29,866 nt of DNA, taken from Lenisia limosa (taxonomy: Eukaryota > Breviatea). This document shows, piece after piece, positions 1 to 12,500 of the stretch. The notes under the pieces are model-generated. The model was not told the origin of the DNA and ran no database searches. It saw only the letters and a program-made list of their open reading frames with translations. Made by a program: the position numbers and the translations under genes. The stretch spans positions 1 through 29,866 of the forward strand of contig LPNZ01003697.1 in the NCBI GenBank assembly GCA_001655205.1. The letters run 5' to 3'. How positions within the stretch are numbered: the first letter of the stretch is position 1; each line of letters begins with the position of its first letter.

Positions 1-3000
1 TAATTTTGATCAATTTTTCCCAACATTTGTTAACAGAAAGTGATTTGTTTGCAGGCTGGAGTAACATTTTCGATAATGAAATAGGAAACAAAGAAATAAT
101 CATAACCGTCACAGTTTTTCAAAACCGTCACAGTTTTTGTTCGGGAGCATATGTCACATGATGTTATGAAATTGAGAAATTGTCACACTGAGTCTGCAAC
201 AACAAGTTTATCAAGGTTTTGAAAAGGTGTCAAGAGGCATGATAATTTTCCCTGCTCACCAAAGATGAATTGAACCATCACAGGAGACAACTGCTGAACC
301 ACAAAACGACGCAAAGAATAGAGGCTGAAATTGTTATGAACGTCTCAAATATTTTTTTACATTCTCAGTTGTAAACCTCATTTAAATTCTACTATCCCCC
401 ATTCAACTCTTTACATAAAACGCATTGAGTTACAAAAATATCAGATACTACGAATTAAAATAGCTAAATCAATAATCTAGGATTACCCTTACCAAAGAAT
501 GGCCAGTGTAGGATGAGGATGCAGCAGACGAAATCTGCATTACCTGTTTATAATCAAAATACAGAAAACAAAATAAACTATCACATAGTATTCAAACAAA
601 GGTGAATAGAGTAAACATAAATGTCTTATTTTGTTTTATCATTTCACAATATCACATGTTGTGTAATGTCGTCGTAGTATATAAGACAATATCACATCTT
701 TTGAAAATCCTCCCAACCTTAGCCACAGAGTCCCTTCCACAGCTGAGAAGTGAAGTATAAGACCTAGACAGTTCCAGGGAACGAACACCTCCAGAATGAT
801 AAGACTAAAAATAGTGAAGACCTCATTATTTGAATATAAAAAGGGTTGGTTAAACGAAAGAGATGCTTCGTTTGTATTGCTTTACAGCAAACCTTGAATA
901 TCTCAGCAGGCTTCGCACGTATTGCGTCAAGACTCTCAGATCGATATGTTGAAATACAAGAAATCCAGGGTGCAGTGGGGTGGAGATCACTAAGCGCCGG
1001 GCCTAAACCAAGTCAAAGAATGCGATATGTGAATTCACAAATAAATTAGAGACTACCTGTTGGTTGTCTTGGAGACTCATGAGAACTTTCTGGCTCCAAA
1101 AGCTTCTGTACAATAAATAATTGCCATATCATATTTAAGTGATGTAAGCGAAGGAAATTTAATTTGCCTCACCTCAACCTCTATATTCGATGTTTTAGCA
1201 CCGAGTACAAAAGCTTCCATTCGGATGAAGCCAGGAATTTCAGTCAACGCTGCATTTCTACCCACTAAAGAGTGAAATCAATGTTCCAAGAAAAAATACT
1301 AGTCGTATTATTGACACCAACTGACATAATTGTGCGATATGTGTACAAGTCAACTCGGCAAGCTCGGCAGTGAACACTGGTAGTCCTAAAACAAGTTAGA
1401 AATGAGCGACCCCCCCCCCCCCNNNNNNNNNNNNNNNNNNNNNNNNNNNNNNNNNNNNNNNNNNNNNNNNNNNNNNNNNNNNNNNNNNNNNNNNNNNNAA
1501 AAGCGGTTTAAAGTAGAAAGGAGATGTGGGTCAACAACTCCGCCAACACTATGCTGACAAAGCAGAAAGAAAGTTCTGAAACAATAAAACCAATTATACC
1601 AGTCATAATCTATATATCGATATGTTTGACTATACTAGTATATAATATGACATTATTTGTTGTATACGAAATATCATAAGTAAGAAGTAGCCCCCCACTG
1701 TACTACTGCAGCTGAGACATGGTGAGATTCGTGGGGGTTAAGCATCAAATGACATAAGCTGTCAGATTCTGTGACGAAAATTGCTACGCTTTGTGAACCC
1801 AAAATTGGGATCAATCCTAATACGTCAGGATAAAAGATTACCTGTATGTTTTTGAAAAGCTAATCACCTACTTTGTGCAACATTGAGGGTGGCCAATAAT
1901 GGCTCTTCTCCCCGTGCCCCTTTGTTTAGAAGGCTCATGAAAAGCCCAGCTACTGCCTCGGCTGATCGAAGTGCCACTTCCAAACCACTGGCACAAATCG
2001 CCTGGATCATCAGCAAAATACGATATCAACTTCAAACTTAGAGCTGAGACGAGGAATATCACGCCACCCTCTCCCCTCAGGAGTAAAGATAGAAATATCA
2101 CCCCCTGCCATCCCCTTTCCCAGCAATCCTTGAAAGATTGGGAAATTCTGAATAATCTGACACATCAGTATTGGAGTAAATATGCTGTCGAATAAATCAG
2201 AAAGAAAACACTGTTGTATACTCCCAACTTACAGTACACAGTGCATCCGTGAATACCAAAGCTCCCGGTCGGCTAAGTGCTTCGAGAAGTGGTGACAATA
2301 TGAAACGCTGAATATGGCCCGGCCCCATAATGTGCACTAATGTTAACACAGCCTTATGTGGTCAGAATATATGTTGCTTGAAAACTCAAGCATACTTGGT
2401 TAGCTGCTGACGAAATATCTTCGTCTTCACTCATGATAAAGTGCAGTAAAACTGGTAAAAGATCGGAACATACGTCATCAGAGCCAACAACGTTAATAAG
2501 CGTCTAAAAAGTCAGTTACTCTCTCAATTTTAAGAAAAATAAATCTACATTTAGTGAACTCTATGCGGCATAGAAACCCCCGAAGCGCATACATCAAGGA
2601 CAGAATGGTCACATATCGCTACTTTGAAGGCTGGAGACTGAATCTGGTTGGTTAAATCTGTGTAAAGTAGTTTTTTTTTCCCTCTCAGTGTACTTAAACA
2701 GTTCCAGCTGACTTGAATACAGTCAATGATGGCAGGCCAAATAGTTTGTTTGGTAATACTGCGACCGATTTGGGGAAGCAAAGTTGGGACCACTTGAAGT
2801 ATCACAGTGGGGCCGACCTAAGAATGAGATATGAAAATCATTTTCATTGAGTCGATTAGTCGCAAAACCCTATTTCCCAAATGTATTTAGACTTACAAGA
2901 GAATCTTTGAGAAGAAATCTCATTTGGGGGAGCAAGAGATCCAGGATCTGGACGAGATTAGAATCAAATTTAAACACAGCAAGCTATAACACAGCATTCA

Positions 3001-6000
3001 AGCATTTTATAGCAGATTAAAGCCCTGTTCACATTTTTTCCTGATTTCATAAAAAATGGCAGTGGATTGAGAGCCCTGCGTAAATCAGCTATTCTATGAG
3101 AAGATTTCTCAAGCTCGCAGCAGAACAAATGAAGAGGTCTGGAGTGGTAAAACTTTCAATAAAATGCGCTATTATATCTGTATGACCCACTTTATCGAAG
3201 TCGGGAAGGCAGATTCGGCATTGCTCCTTAAAATGTGCTCTTTAATAATGAAAAAAAATGATAAATAAATCCAGGAGATTGTCCAAATAGCTTACCTAAG
3301 AGCAAACTGTCGGGTATCTGTGCGTGACTATTTTTCGAAACCATTTGAGAAAGAAGATGTTCTGGAATCCGAGAATTCTTCTTGTTCTCGCTGAAATATA
3401 AAATTTATGTTTGTATAGTAGGTGACAAACTGCTGAAGTAAGAACCAACGCACCGTGGTTGAGCAGATCCTCTCAATAAGGCTAGGACCATATTTTGAAT
3501 ATGGGGTTTTGGCAACAGGTGAAGCGCAGGACAATCTTCAGCTGAGAGAGGTGGCTTGGCTGAATATTGTAAAGAATGAAGGTATAAAAGACAAGAAAAA
3601 TAAGAATAAACATACCAGGTGGTGGGGTTTTGTCAGTGAAAAGAGGTCTAAAAATGGGTAAAAGATACGATTTTACAATACACAATAACAATCCAACTCT
3701 TACTTCATCTGAAACACTTCAAAAATCATACATCCCAGAGAAAAGAGGTCAGCTTTGATGGTATTGGTTACCCTAGGTTGTGAGTGTATCAATTCCAATT
3801 CTGTTAAATATGAGCAGTGCACTGCCAGGGTGATTCTGTAATAAAAACAATTATTGATCTTTATTAACTCACCCATCATCTGAATCCCAATCAAGTGGCC
3901 GACTGTAAATACCGTCGTACATTCCTGAAAAATCAGATTGAAAAAGAGGGCTTTTCTGAAGTAAGCTCACCTTGAGAACAATTCTGTTGGATTTTTGCTT
4001 GTCTGTAAGTGTCAAATTGTGCCAAACTTCTCTGGCCTTCTGGTCCCAAACTGAACGGCTTTACCAACTCCGATTCTCTAAAAAGGTCAACCCATAAAAC
4101 ATGAGATAAACTTGCAACACCTCACATACGAAGAATTCTGTGGAATTGTCACACTAAAACTTGTGGAAAGGGGACGTGGGGAATTGGGTTCGGATATTAC
4201 TTCGTCAGTTAGAAAGGAGCTCGACAGCAAACTATAATAATTACCACCAACAACAAAGATGTTTTACATTAAAACTATGACGAAATATTGATATCTACAA
4301 ATAACAACATATCATCTATGACGTTGATTTTGAGTCATTTAAAAGTTGATTTCGCTCAGCGAATAAATCTTCAAACATAAACGCACTTAGGTTGAAGAGG
4401 GATCATTGTGCCATCAGTTGGGAATGAGGCATCGCCAGTATTCTAACAAGTGAGGAAAATGAAAATGTGAGAATAAAATAAAATATGTTCCACTGAATGC
4501 AAACCTTTGACGGGGTAACCATTATTGGAGAAGTGGTGATTGGTTGCGGTGATAAAGCTGAAATGAATTAGTTGAATAACAATCACAAATCATTTGAAAA
4601 TGTAACATTTGATTTACCCACTTTTCATTGGAATACAGGATTTTGGGGGAATTTGTTGGGGTGAACTTGGCAAAACACGTGGTATCGTTTTTGGCTGATT
4701 TGGTGAAACAGGCGCAGTACCTAGAGAGTCATAATAGGCCATAAAACAATAGAGAAGGGATAATCCTAGTATTATATCGCCCTACCTGTCAAGGATTGAG
4801 GTGTTGGAGAGTGGGTAAGTGCAGGAGAATGGGTGAAAAAGGCAGCCGGTTTAACTGGATTGTCGGGAGACATCGGGTCGGGTGACTCCGGCGAAGGCAT
4901 CTAAAAAACAATAAAGAGAATGACCAGTTACATACCATATACATATAGCTATATATACATATGATATAGTATATGATATATACATATACATGTACATATT
5001 ATATGATACGCATATAATACATATATAGTATATAGCTATATCATATACAAGTACTACATTGGAAAATAATATACCATAATACTCTCAAAAAAAGAAAACT
5101 CGTACCTTAAGACTTTCAGGGACTGATGTTGGAGAAAACACAACACTCAGAGATCTGACATGTCTTCTCTTTTGGAGCTGGACTGCAGAAGGGGTTTCTA
5201 CAAAGAGAGAGTCATCTATAAAATGAGTGTAAAGTCCAAGTGAGTTCATGAAACTAAACATTAAATAGCTGAGTACTACATCGATTATCAACATTAAATT
5301 TCTGCATTCCCAAAGCAAACCACAAGCAGACAACTCGCCGTCTTCAGGGAGTTTTCCTCTTGGAGAACTGCCTCCTGAATCTGGACAATGAGATAAGAAG
5401 AAAAAATTCAATACCCACTACTCAATGGGGTTGAAACCGGAGATGGCTCATTGTTTAGTACATGATGGCCTTCCTTGAGAGGAATGCCTTTTTGATAGGA
5501 TGACGCTGATGCTGACACTGGGTGAGGTTCATGGAATATCTAAAGAATTAGAGTTACGCTCAAACAAGCAACTAAAAACTCCTAGCAAAATCAAAAGTGA
5601 GAATTACCTGTAAAAAGTTGGTACTGTTAGGCTCAGGGCCGAGTTTCGGGAGAGGGACATTGAGACAATCCACTGCTGCTTGCCCTGAAAGGCAGTAGCC
5701 AAAGGTAATGTCGATCCATTGTGGGAGGGCAACTCTGACCTAATGGTGTCAATTTTTGCAGCTAAATAAGAAAAGACGTCAGAAATTCAAGCTGTGAGCA
5801 AACCTCAGAAGATTCGAGCGCTTCACGATGTTGACGAATAAACTACAATGTGAATTTGTAACAGGTCTTGGAAAATACAGTGTAGATACTGCGATAACAT
5901 ATTCCAATGATTCTCTCTGCACTCAATTCAGCAACTTTATCTTACATCTTCAGGTGAACTGGCCCATTTGGGAATTTTCAGGTCTGGAAGATCTTCATGA

Positions 6001-9000
6001 ATGGATCTAAAGATTCGAGAGTCAGTGAAAAACTCGGGAATAGCTTCATCAGGCGTCCATGTGCTGGAGGGGGGGGGGGTTAAGTTGGNNNNNNNNNNNN
6101 NNNNNNNNNNNNNNNNNNNNNNNNNNNNNNNNNNNNNNNNNNNNNNNNNNNNNGTATGCATCTACAGAAGACACGTTAGCATACTACATAGACTCCATGG
6201 AAATGGGATACTCCCCTGCATGGAATGTCGTACGAACCAGTCTGGGATAGTGATATTTACAAAAAAAAGGAAATCCCTCGTTTGTGTTCATGATTATCAT
6301 GATTGAAGTTCTTAAAACAACATGACAATGAAATATCCGAGAAATAAACACCAACTTTCTTAATAAAGGAAGAGGAAGACGTCGAGCAAAATAAATGCAA
6401 CATGTCCTGAAAAAGTTAGCAGTGCTTTAGAACAGAAAAGTAGTCAGAGATACACATTTGGGTTTCATCCATTTCCTTTCCTACAGATTTGACATCATTT
6501 CACTGATATGATGACGATTGCAGAAGTCGTTATCTTCGAAAGTAAACGCTAGTTGATCGTCTCCCTATGACAATCAAACAGTATTCATATTTGCCATAGT
6601 AATCCTGAATACCAACATGACAAACCTTTTGGAGACGGTATTTTGATTTGGTGAGATCTCGAGGGAAGTCAAGTGGGCTATCCCCTTTAAATGTCGAAAT
6701 CTATAGCGTAACATCAGTCAGACACATATGTATGTAAAATCTCAATATGAAATTATTATTCTTACCCAGGGGACAATGGGGTGTCTGTCGAGGTCTCCCG
6801 GTCGTCTCCCTGCAACAGAGTTCAGCCAAAGGAGATACTCCAGGTTTGACATCGTGCCATCAACCCAAGAAGCCGTAATTGCGCTTAGTCCTCCCTTGGG
6901 TTGGAAAAGTGGCAAATCTAACTGGGTCAGAAAAAAATAGTGATTATGAAATATGTCCTATGATAGAAAACCTAACCCTACCATTTTTTGGACCAGAGGT
7001 AAAGTGTGGGAAGCTTTCATGATAATCAATTGGAGAAAGCCCTTCCAAGGAATACACCTGCATATCACAGCGACACTCATCACAAGGACTCGCTGTAGGC
7101 TGCATACCGGATTGCTTCTGCCAAATAACCTGTTGTATTATTATGAAATATCTGGGGTATATTGAATACATTCAAAAAGCAGCGCCACGTACCTCTGGGT
7201 TTTCAAAAACTTCTCGAGACTCTAGGGCTGCGGGGGAACTGTACAGCCAAAGGGTGGGTGAGATGTAAACGGTTTGAGGGAAAAGCCGTCCATGCGGCAC
7301 ACCTCTCTTGTGGAGAGCATTGACCGACTATAACAATTAGAAATTCTCACCAGGGATGAAAAAAAGAATAACTGAACTGGTCTATCAACTGACCTGAACC
7401 AGTTGGTAGCTAAGGAACAACTTCGATAAATTTGAAGATACAAGGTGCTGAATAGGTCAAAATGATAACGGAAAATAGAGAACGGTTGCACCTGCCACTG
7501 CCGCCCACTTTATGCCAAAATGCAGTGATAAAAATAGAATCACTTCATTTGTATAAAATAGAGAAGTACAGATCTCTTAACCAACCTGTGACATCATTAG
7601 TAGTTCAGCTAGATTAGCAGCAGGCTTTCGACCAACAATGAAGAGCCAATCATTTGAGATCACCACGGCAAAAGAAGGAACTTGAAGGTGAACAACAAGG
7701 AGTGAAATTGCATTTTCCATTAATTAAGTTCAGGTGACCTTTCTATCAACAATTTCAAAATACAATGATTCCACTCACAGATATTAGCATGAAAACTGTG
7801 TCCATTCTTTTTGGAGTACGATGCTAATTTCTCCACCTTCAGATATAAGTTATCTTTCATTTTTTATCTTCTATTTTGAAATAAGCGTACCAAAGACGAA
7901 GGTGACTCATCAAAGGTCACGTTATTATCATGTAAAATTCCAGGAAATTCACCAGTTGTAGATTCTTCAATTTCATTTCTATGGGGTTAAAACAAATACA
8001 GAATTTGTGAGTTGAATTTACTCGATGCTTAAATCCAAACTAACTCTTTGCACAATATAATAGGAAGATCTGGTCCGTACTGTCGCAAGCAAGCGTGAAT
8101 TAAAAACTACACATTTTATAAAATAAAAATAAAAGCCAACAATAAAGCCTTTTCTGAACCCTAACTTACTGCCTTCGCGTTTTTTGAAAATGCAGCAGTC
8201 ATTTCTGGGAATCTGAATTCCTCTGTGGGCATTAAAGATCAACCCTTGCACAAATTGTCAAAGTGTCAAATATATTGCAAATATGATAAACAATAAGAAA
8301 AGAACCAAAAAATTATTAACCTTCTGTAGAATCCAAACCTTGGACATCATGAAGATTCGGATAATAGGGAAGTGATTCCTGAAGGTAAGACATTTAATTA
8401 AATCACAAACCGAGTCTTCTGAAAGTGATTTATTCACAGCCTGTAGAATATCAAACTCCTTCAAAGGATCAGAAGAGGCATCCAGAAGAGTTGACCTGAA
8501 AAATAATGTTATATTTTTTAAAATGAGAAATAAAATACTTGAAGGAGAATATACAATTTATCATGTCTCCAAGTTACTTTGCTTTCAATGGAATTAAAAG
8601 TAGCTAAATCTAGAAAAACACTTTCAAGGTTCATACTGATTGGATGGCTGAGCTGTAGGAAAGGCCGAAACAAGAACCTAAAAAACAATCAAGGTGGGAC
8701 AATGTTTCCTTTGTTTCCAAATTTTCCAAAAAAACATCCTTATTTACCAACATCAATACTAGCATCAATTTGAACATCAGTATGCGGTCTATACTGTGGA
8801 ATCTGTGAAGTTAACTGTGGCTGTCGCTGAAACCAGAAATGACTCAATCACCTTCCCCTTGAAAATACCAAAACCATCCACATACAGAGCAAAGAAACGT
8901 GTTACTTTGGAACCCAACTGGGCAATCCAGGCTTATGAATGAAAGGCCAGGGAGGCATGTACTTACAAGATCCCGTGCCTTCTGTCTCTTCAATAGAATG

Positions 9001-9005
9001 GCCAT
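1..9005 (-). CDS. WDR81/GFS12/LvsG-like BEACH and pseudokinase protein with HEAT-like and WD40 repeats (3' end outside window)
   Basis: A multi-exon gene read right to left. Proteins of this family act on endosomal and lysosomal membranes in traffic and autophagy; that role is from family knowledge. The order seen is: N-terminal helical exons (8967-8300), a kinase-like stretch with the motif [10 protein letters not shown] (7200-7330), a BEACH domain (5640-6921), a Ser/Pro-rich linker (4130-5450), a kinase C-lobe-like exon with KADLFSLGC (3706-3838), amphipathic helical repeats such as [20 protein letters not shown] (1090-3560) and WD40 blades (260-788). No catalytic Asp or DFG motif was found, so the kinase part is probably inactive. 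The start is taken as the ATG at 9005 in a 39-nt exon ending at donor GTAAGT. An alternative first exon (ATG at 9412, MCDRRTFLVSKK, donor GTGATG) could join in phase. Many introns; the linker and the 7340-7500 junction are the least certain parts. Confidence 0.87.
260..788 (-). other. WD40 propeller, first blades of the WDR81-like protein
   Basis: Three exons carry WD40 signatures. The exon at 718-788 reads VRSLELS followed by [12 protein letters not shown], which matches the strand pattern that ends a blade. The exon near 492-535 contains SSYTGHSL. The exon at 260-324 reads [16 protein letters not shown], with the terminal W split by the intron. The known family ends in a seven-bladed propeller, so the remaining blades and the stop codon should lie to the left of this window. 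Splice donors GTGAGC (259-254) and GTTGGG bound the exons. Confidence 0.8.
1080..3560 (-). other. HEAT/ARM-like helical repeat region of the WDR81-like protein
   Basis: Successive short exons translate to amphipathic helices typical of HEAT or armadillo repeats: [14 protein letters not shown] (about 2900-2960), [16 protein letters not shown] (about 2740-2815), [20 protein letters not shown] (about 2400-2500), [19 protein letters not shown] (about 2240-2340) and [15 protein letters not shown] (about 1872-2010). The corresponding region of WDR81 and GFS12 lies between the kinase-like part and the WD40 propeller. Frames between neighbouring exons were joined by splice phase; for example, the 36-nt intron starting GTACACTGAG joins two helices in phase. 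A run of N (1423-1498) interrupts an intron here. Confidence 0.72.
1423..1498. other. Assembly gap next to a C13 run
   Basis: A run of N begins directly after a homopolymer of 13 C (1410-1422). It lies in a probable intron of the WDR81-like gene. Confidence 0.99.
3706..4080 (-). other. Pseudokinase C-lobe-like segment
   Basis: Three in-phase exons give PLDWDSDDG, then [10 protein letters not shown], then [21 protein letters not shown]. This fits kinase subdomains VIII-IX, where an activation-segment APE-like stretch is followed by D-x-x-SLG and a hydrophobic helix. The usual APE is degenerate (TEL), and no DFG was found upstream, so phosphotransfer is unlikely. The same degenerate pattern occurs in SCYL-type pseudokinases, but the adjoining BEACH domain assigns this one to the WDR81/LvsG group. 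Confidence 0.75.
4932..5060. repeat. AT-rich palindromic ATATGATATA tract in an intron
   Basis: This tract is built from short palindromes. The 12-nt palindrome ATATAGCTATAT occurs at both ends (4943-4954 and 5030-5041), with TACATGTA near the centre, so the whole can fold into a hairpin or cruciform. It lies in the intron between the exon with [15 protein letters not shown] and the exon with [14 protein letters not shown]. Similar tracts occur at 18213-18340, 21607-21690 and 28383-28490. Confidence 0.75.
5640..6921 (-). other. BEACH domain exons
   Basis: The exon at 6766-6921 contains [20 protein letters not shown] followed by [13 protein letters not shown], the first conserved block of BEACH domains. 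Next come [15 protein letters not shown] (about 6600-6690), [10 protein letters not shown] (about 6490), EYPISMES (about 6190-6230) and [12 protein letters not shown] with [20 protein letters not shown] (5946-6063). A short exon gives HREALESSE (about 5810-5850), and the last exon gives [20 protein letters not shown] (about 5640-5740). Order and spacing match the WDR81 branch of BEACH proteins. The intron before TWTPDE holds an assembly gap and an 11-nt C run on the coding strand next to the acceptor. Confidence 0.9.
6089..6153. other. Assembly gap close to a G11 run
   Basis: A run of N lies 9 nt from an 11-nt G homopolymer (6069-6079). On the coding strand the C run sits just before the acceptor of the BEACH exon at 5946-6063. 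Confidence 0.99.
7180..8000 (-). other. Kinase-like N-terminal segment upstream of the BEACH domain
   Basis: Exons here read [20 protein letters not shown] (about 7600-7680), which resembles a hinge region, then a helical stretch (7440-7490), then [16 protein letters not shown] followed by [14 protein letters not shown] (about 7220-7335). The last resembles the kinase catalytic loop, where the usual HRD is replaced by HGR. Human WDR81 has a comparable LHxxGxxxG-like segment before its BEACH domain (recalled, not searched). Together with the later SLGC exon this suggests a kinase fold interrupted by BEACH. Confidence 0.6.
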
Positions 9006-9502
9006 TTGCACGTGAAACTAAACAGTCAAAACAGTCAAAACTCCTACCCAATAATTATTCAGTTTGTCATCTTCTCCTTAGGCGAAGCACAATAAGGACA
9101 AGAAAAAGTTCAATCCCTTCAATAAGTTCAATGATTCACCTTTACTACTTAAAAAATTGTGGTGGTGCATTCCAGAGTGAGAGAAAGAAAAAGCAAATAG
9201 TATTGATGGGTGTGCTGTGTGCTGTGGGAAGGTATTTTCAGGTGGATTTTCCCAGTATGCTGTATGAGACTATCAGACAGAAGAAAACAGGAAAGAAGAG
9301 CGAGGGAGGAGGGGGGAAACCTCCATAATACAAAGCCTGAAGCCCGGTCGCGGTGACAATCAAATGCTGACATCACCTTTTTCGAGACCAAAAACGTTCT
9401 TCTGTCACACATTATAAATATACATGAAAAAACTATTAACGTATGGCTTCTTTTCTATTCAATAATTTTTTAACGAGTATTCTCCCTACCATAGTAGCCT
9501 AA
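9006..9502. promoter_or_regulatory. Divergent intergenic region between the WDR81-like and bZIP genes
   Basis: No convincing coding signal is seen, except the small possible first exon of the WDR81-like gene at about 9377-9412. On the minus strand the region is pyrimidine-rich and ends in an acceptor-like TTTAG before the ATG at 9005, which would fit a leader intron. It presumably holds promoters for both genes. No defined box could be assigned. Confidence 0.5.
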
Positions 9503-12500
9503 ATGACACTCTACGAACCAGATAATGGTTACTTGGCGCCGCTAGAAGGCAATGATCAGCAGTCATCTTTCACTGAAACTGCTTCTGATACCTCCGACCC
9601 TATGGCCTCAGGTTTGTTGTTTCACAGGCAGATTGATGAAATCCTCAGCAAAATAAGATGAGTTTATTTCATGACTGGCCAGTGTCATAATTGTGCTTGT
9701 TTCTTTTTAATCTTCATGTATTCTTCTCCGAGGAGTCTTATAATCACAATGATATTGTATTGAAGTTCTTTTTTGAAGACGTTACTGCTTCATGATCTCA
9801 CAGAAAAATCAGGTTACCCAAACTCGAACGAGCCTGATTTCGCACTTCTCGATGACAATGATCCCAATTTTGGATTTGATTTTAATTCAAATAATGGCCT
9901 TATGGATTTGAATACCCTCAATGCCCCTCTTGATGCCATTGACCCAAGTCTTGTTCCAGATATTGAAGGTCAGCCTGCCTTGCTCTTGGTACTTGTGCAC
10001 TTGCTTATTTTGAAAGCCAGTCTGCCTTTGTCATAACTCTTCAGTTGATATATTTGGCTGCAATCCAGTGGACTCAGACACATTTCCTGTTTTTGAAAAC
10101 TCTACAATACAGGTAGGGGTTTTTTGTTGTTGTTGCTATTTTTAGCCCCATCACCTGGTCTTTCATGTCTTGCTGAAACTAATCCGTTAGTTCCCTGCCC
10201 CAGCCAGCCCCGAAAGCCTTTCGTTTGAAAACAGTCCCCTTTCAGGGTTAGTAGGAAATGTGATATATGTATTACATATTATACTAAAGCTTCGCATGTA
10301 TTACCATATAACCCTTGCAACCTTATTTGTCTCCAGACTTTGAAAACAGCAATTGTCTGTAAACTTATTAAATATTACACCAACAGTTCAATTTAATCAT
10401 CTCAGTACTTATTCATTTGTGAATGACAAGTCATCACCACCACTTGACCACGATCTCTACAATAAGTTTGATGGTATTACCCCTCATATTTTTACTTTTG
10501 ACACTTTGGACACCAACTTCACTATTCAGTAACCTACTTTCTCCCGACACCCCAAGCCTTTTCTCCTCCAATGAAATTGAGAACAGTAAACTGTCCCCTG
10601 GTCTTGGTAGCATTACGTCGTACGAAATCAGCTCCACACAGACTTCTCCTGAAAGAAGAATGGTAAATGGAAGCAATATTACTTTTCATAACATTGTTTT
10701 TGTGTTCTTGATTGTCTACTCGTCTTGTCGACGCAAACTCACCTTTCATAGAATCGACCAGGGTCGCCAGAATCAGTTGAGTCCACATATACTCCAACAG
10801 AAGTCCTTGGAGACAACCCTTATGTTTACGAAGTTGGTCACAGCTTCAATGATATTACAATAAAAGCCAAAAACACAAATGGTGCATATATATTTTATTT
10901 ATTTCGTTTCAGCAGCATGTTCCTATGGAGCCGATACCCAATACAAAGAAAAGAGGAAGACCTAAGGGCGCTGTCACAGGGTCAGTTTTTGGCAGTATTG
11001 ATTCACGTTTCAGATCTGGAATTACGGATTCTGAGGAGAAGAAGAAGCGAAATCGGGATGCTGCTAAACGTTCACGTGCTCGAAAAAAAGCCAAAGAGGT
11101 TAGATTCAGTGATATTAATTCCCTTTACATTTGTGTTTCTAATTTTTTTTTAAGAACCAAGAAAAGAGTATCTTGGAACAAGTCAATGACAAGTGCACTC
11201 TGCTTAAGTCTGAAAATGAACAACTTCGGTTTAACCTCCAGACTGCTCAGGCCCAGATCATTACCTTACAGTAAGCTTGAAGTTTACAGAACCTTGTTTT
11301 TTTATTATTCAATTACCGCGTGAGTCCCCTAACAATACAGGACAATGAACCAGCAACTTAGGGCTGAAATAGAATCCTTGCGTCTAGGAGTAACTGTCTC
11401 TTCTGGTTGGTGAGGCTCTGATTTCTATGATACATATTATGATTATTGCCGCTGTATTCAAGTTGAAAAAATATTTACTTTTACACTTCAGCCCCTTCAC
11501 CAATCACTCCAAAGAATATTACTATGTTTGTCTTTTGTATCTGTAAGTGGATGGGGAACCATTTTAACTATTTCTGATGTTTTAGTTTTGGTTGCTGCCT
11601 GTTTTACTACATACCATAAGTTTTCACCAAGAATGTCGTCTGATGTTGTTCTTCACCCAACTTCAATGAGAGGGTGGGCGTTGGACACCTGTTTACTGAA
11701 ATAGTTTGAAATACCTAATTTATAATAAGACAACTTCCTTAATATATGTTTGACCATTTGACATCTTCCAGAAGACGATTAAACAGCATTAATGAGGCAG
11801 CGCAAAACCATCACCTTTTGAGCAACGGCTCCGATACTCTTGTTTTTCCCGATCAGGTTGGTGCGATTGCTGAATCGCTACATAGTAATAAATACTGTGA
11901 CTCCTTATACTAACTATTCAGAACATTAGCAAACCAAACGGACGGCCACTTGTACTCCTGGGTGAATCAGATGTTATATTCTTCGAAGGCTCCACTGATG
12001 GGGTATGCCCGGATGAATTTTAAACAATACTAGGAATGGTCGAAAAGGAACCTTTTGACCAATACAGTCTGCTTTCGGAGGGCGTGCAATGTTTGTTATC
12101 CCTCGCTCTACTCTTTCTAGCTTCGGACTCTCTGTTTCTGTGAGTGGAAACCAAACCAAAAATGCAGATTACCTCTTTCTTTTACATATATTTTCCTGCT
12201 TTTGTTTGACTGTTTTCAGGATATGTTACCCTGGATCACCACAATCCCTGCCAACTCAACAGAGTGTCCCCCTTCTCAATCCACTTCTCCTGATTATGAA
12301 GTATGCTAACAACAACCGTTTTTTTTTCTGATTAAAAACCCCACTCACCACCAATAGGGAGTATATGTTGAAGACGACGATGATGAAGGAGAATGTGATG
12401 ACCCGTCAGATGACTTAGTAATTCATTCAGATCAACCACAAATCCAGTAAGCCTTTCGGTGCCTTTTAATCCGGAAAGACCTGTCACAACTATAGAAAAA

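Noticed and set aside
3300-4080. SCYL2/SCY1-like pseudokinase with HEAT repeats as a separate gene
   Set aside because: The SLGC segment and the helical repeats fit SCYL proteins, but BEACH exons of the WDR81 type lie just upstream on the same strand and WD40 exons just downstream, so one WDR81/LvsG-like gene explains all of them.
10423-10863. A 146-codon plus-strand frame starting with a His-rich stretch
   Set aside because: Only part of it (LLSPDTPSLFSSNE) belongs to the bZIP gene. The first part is another frame of the real exon and the last part reads into an intron.
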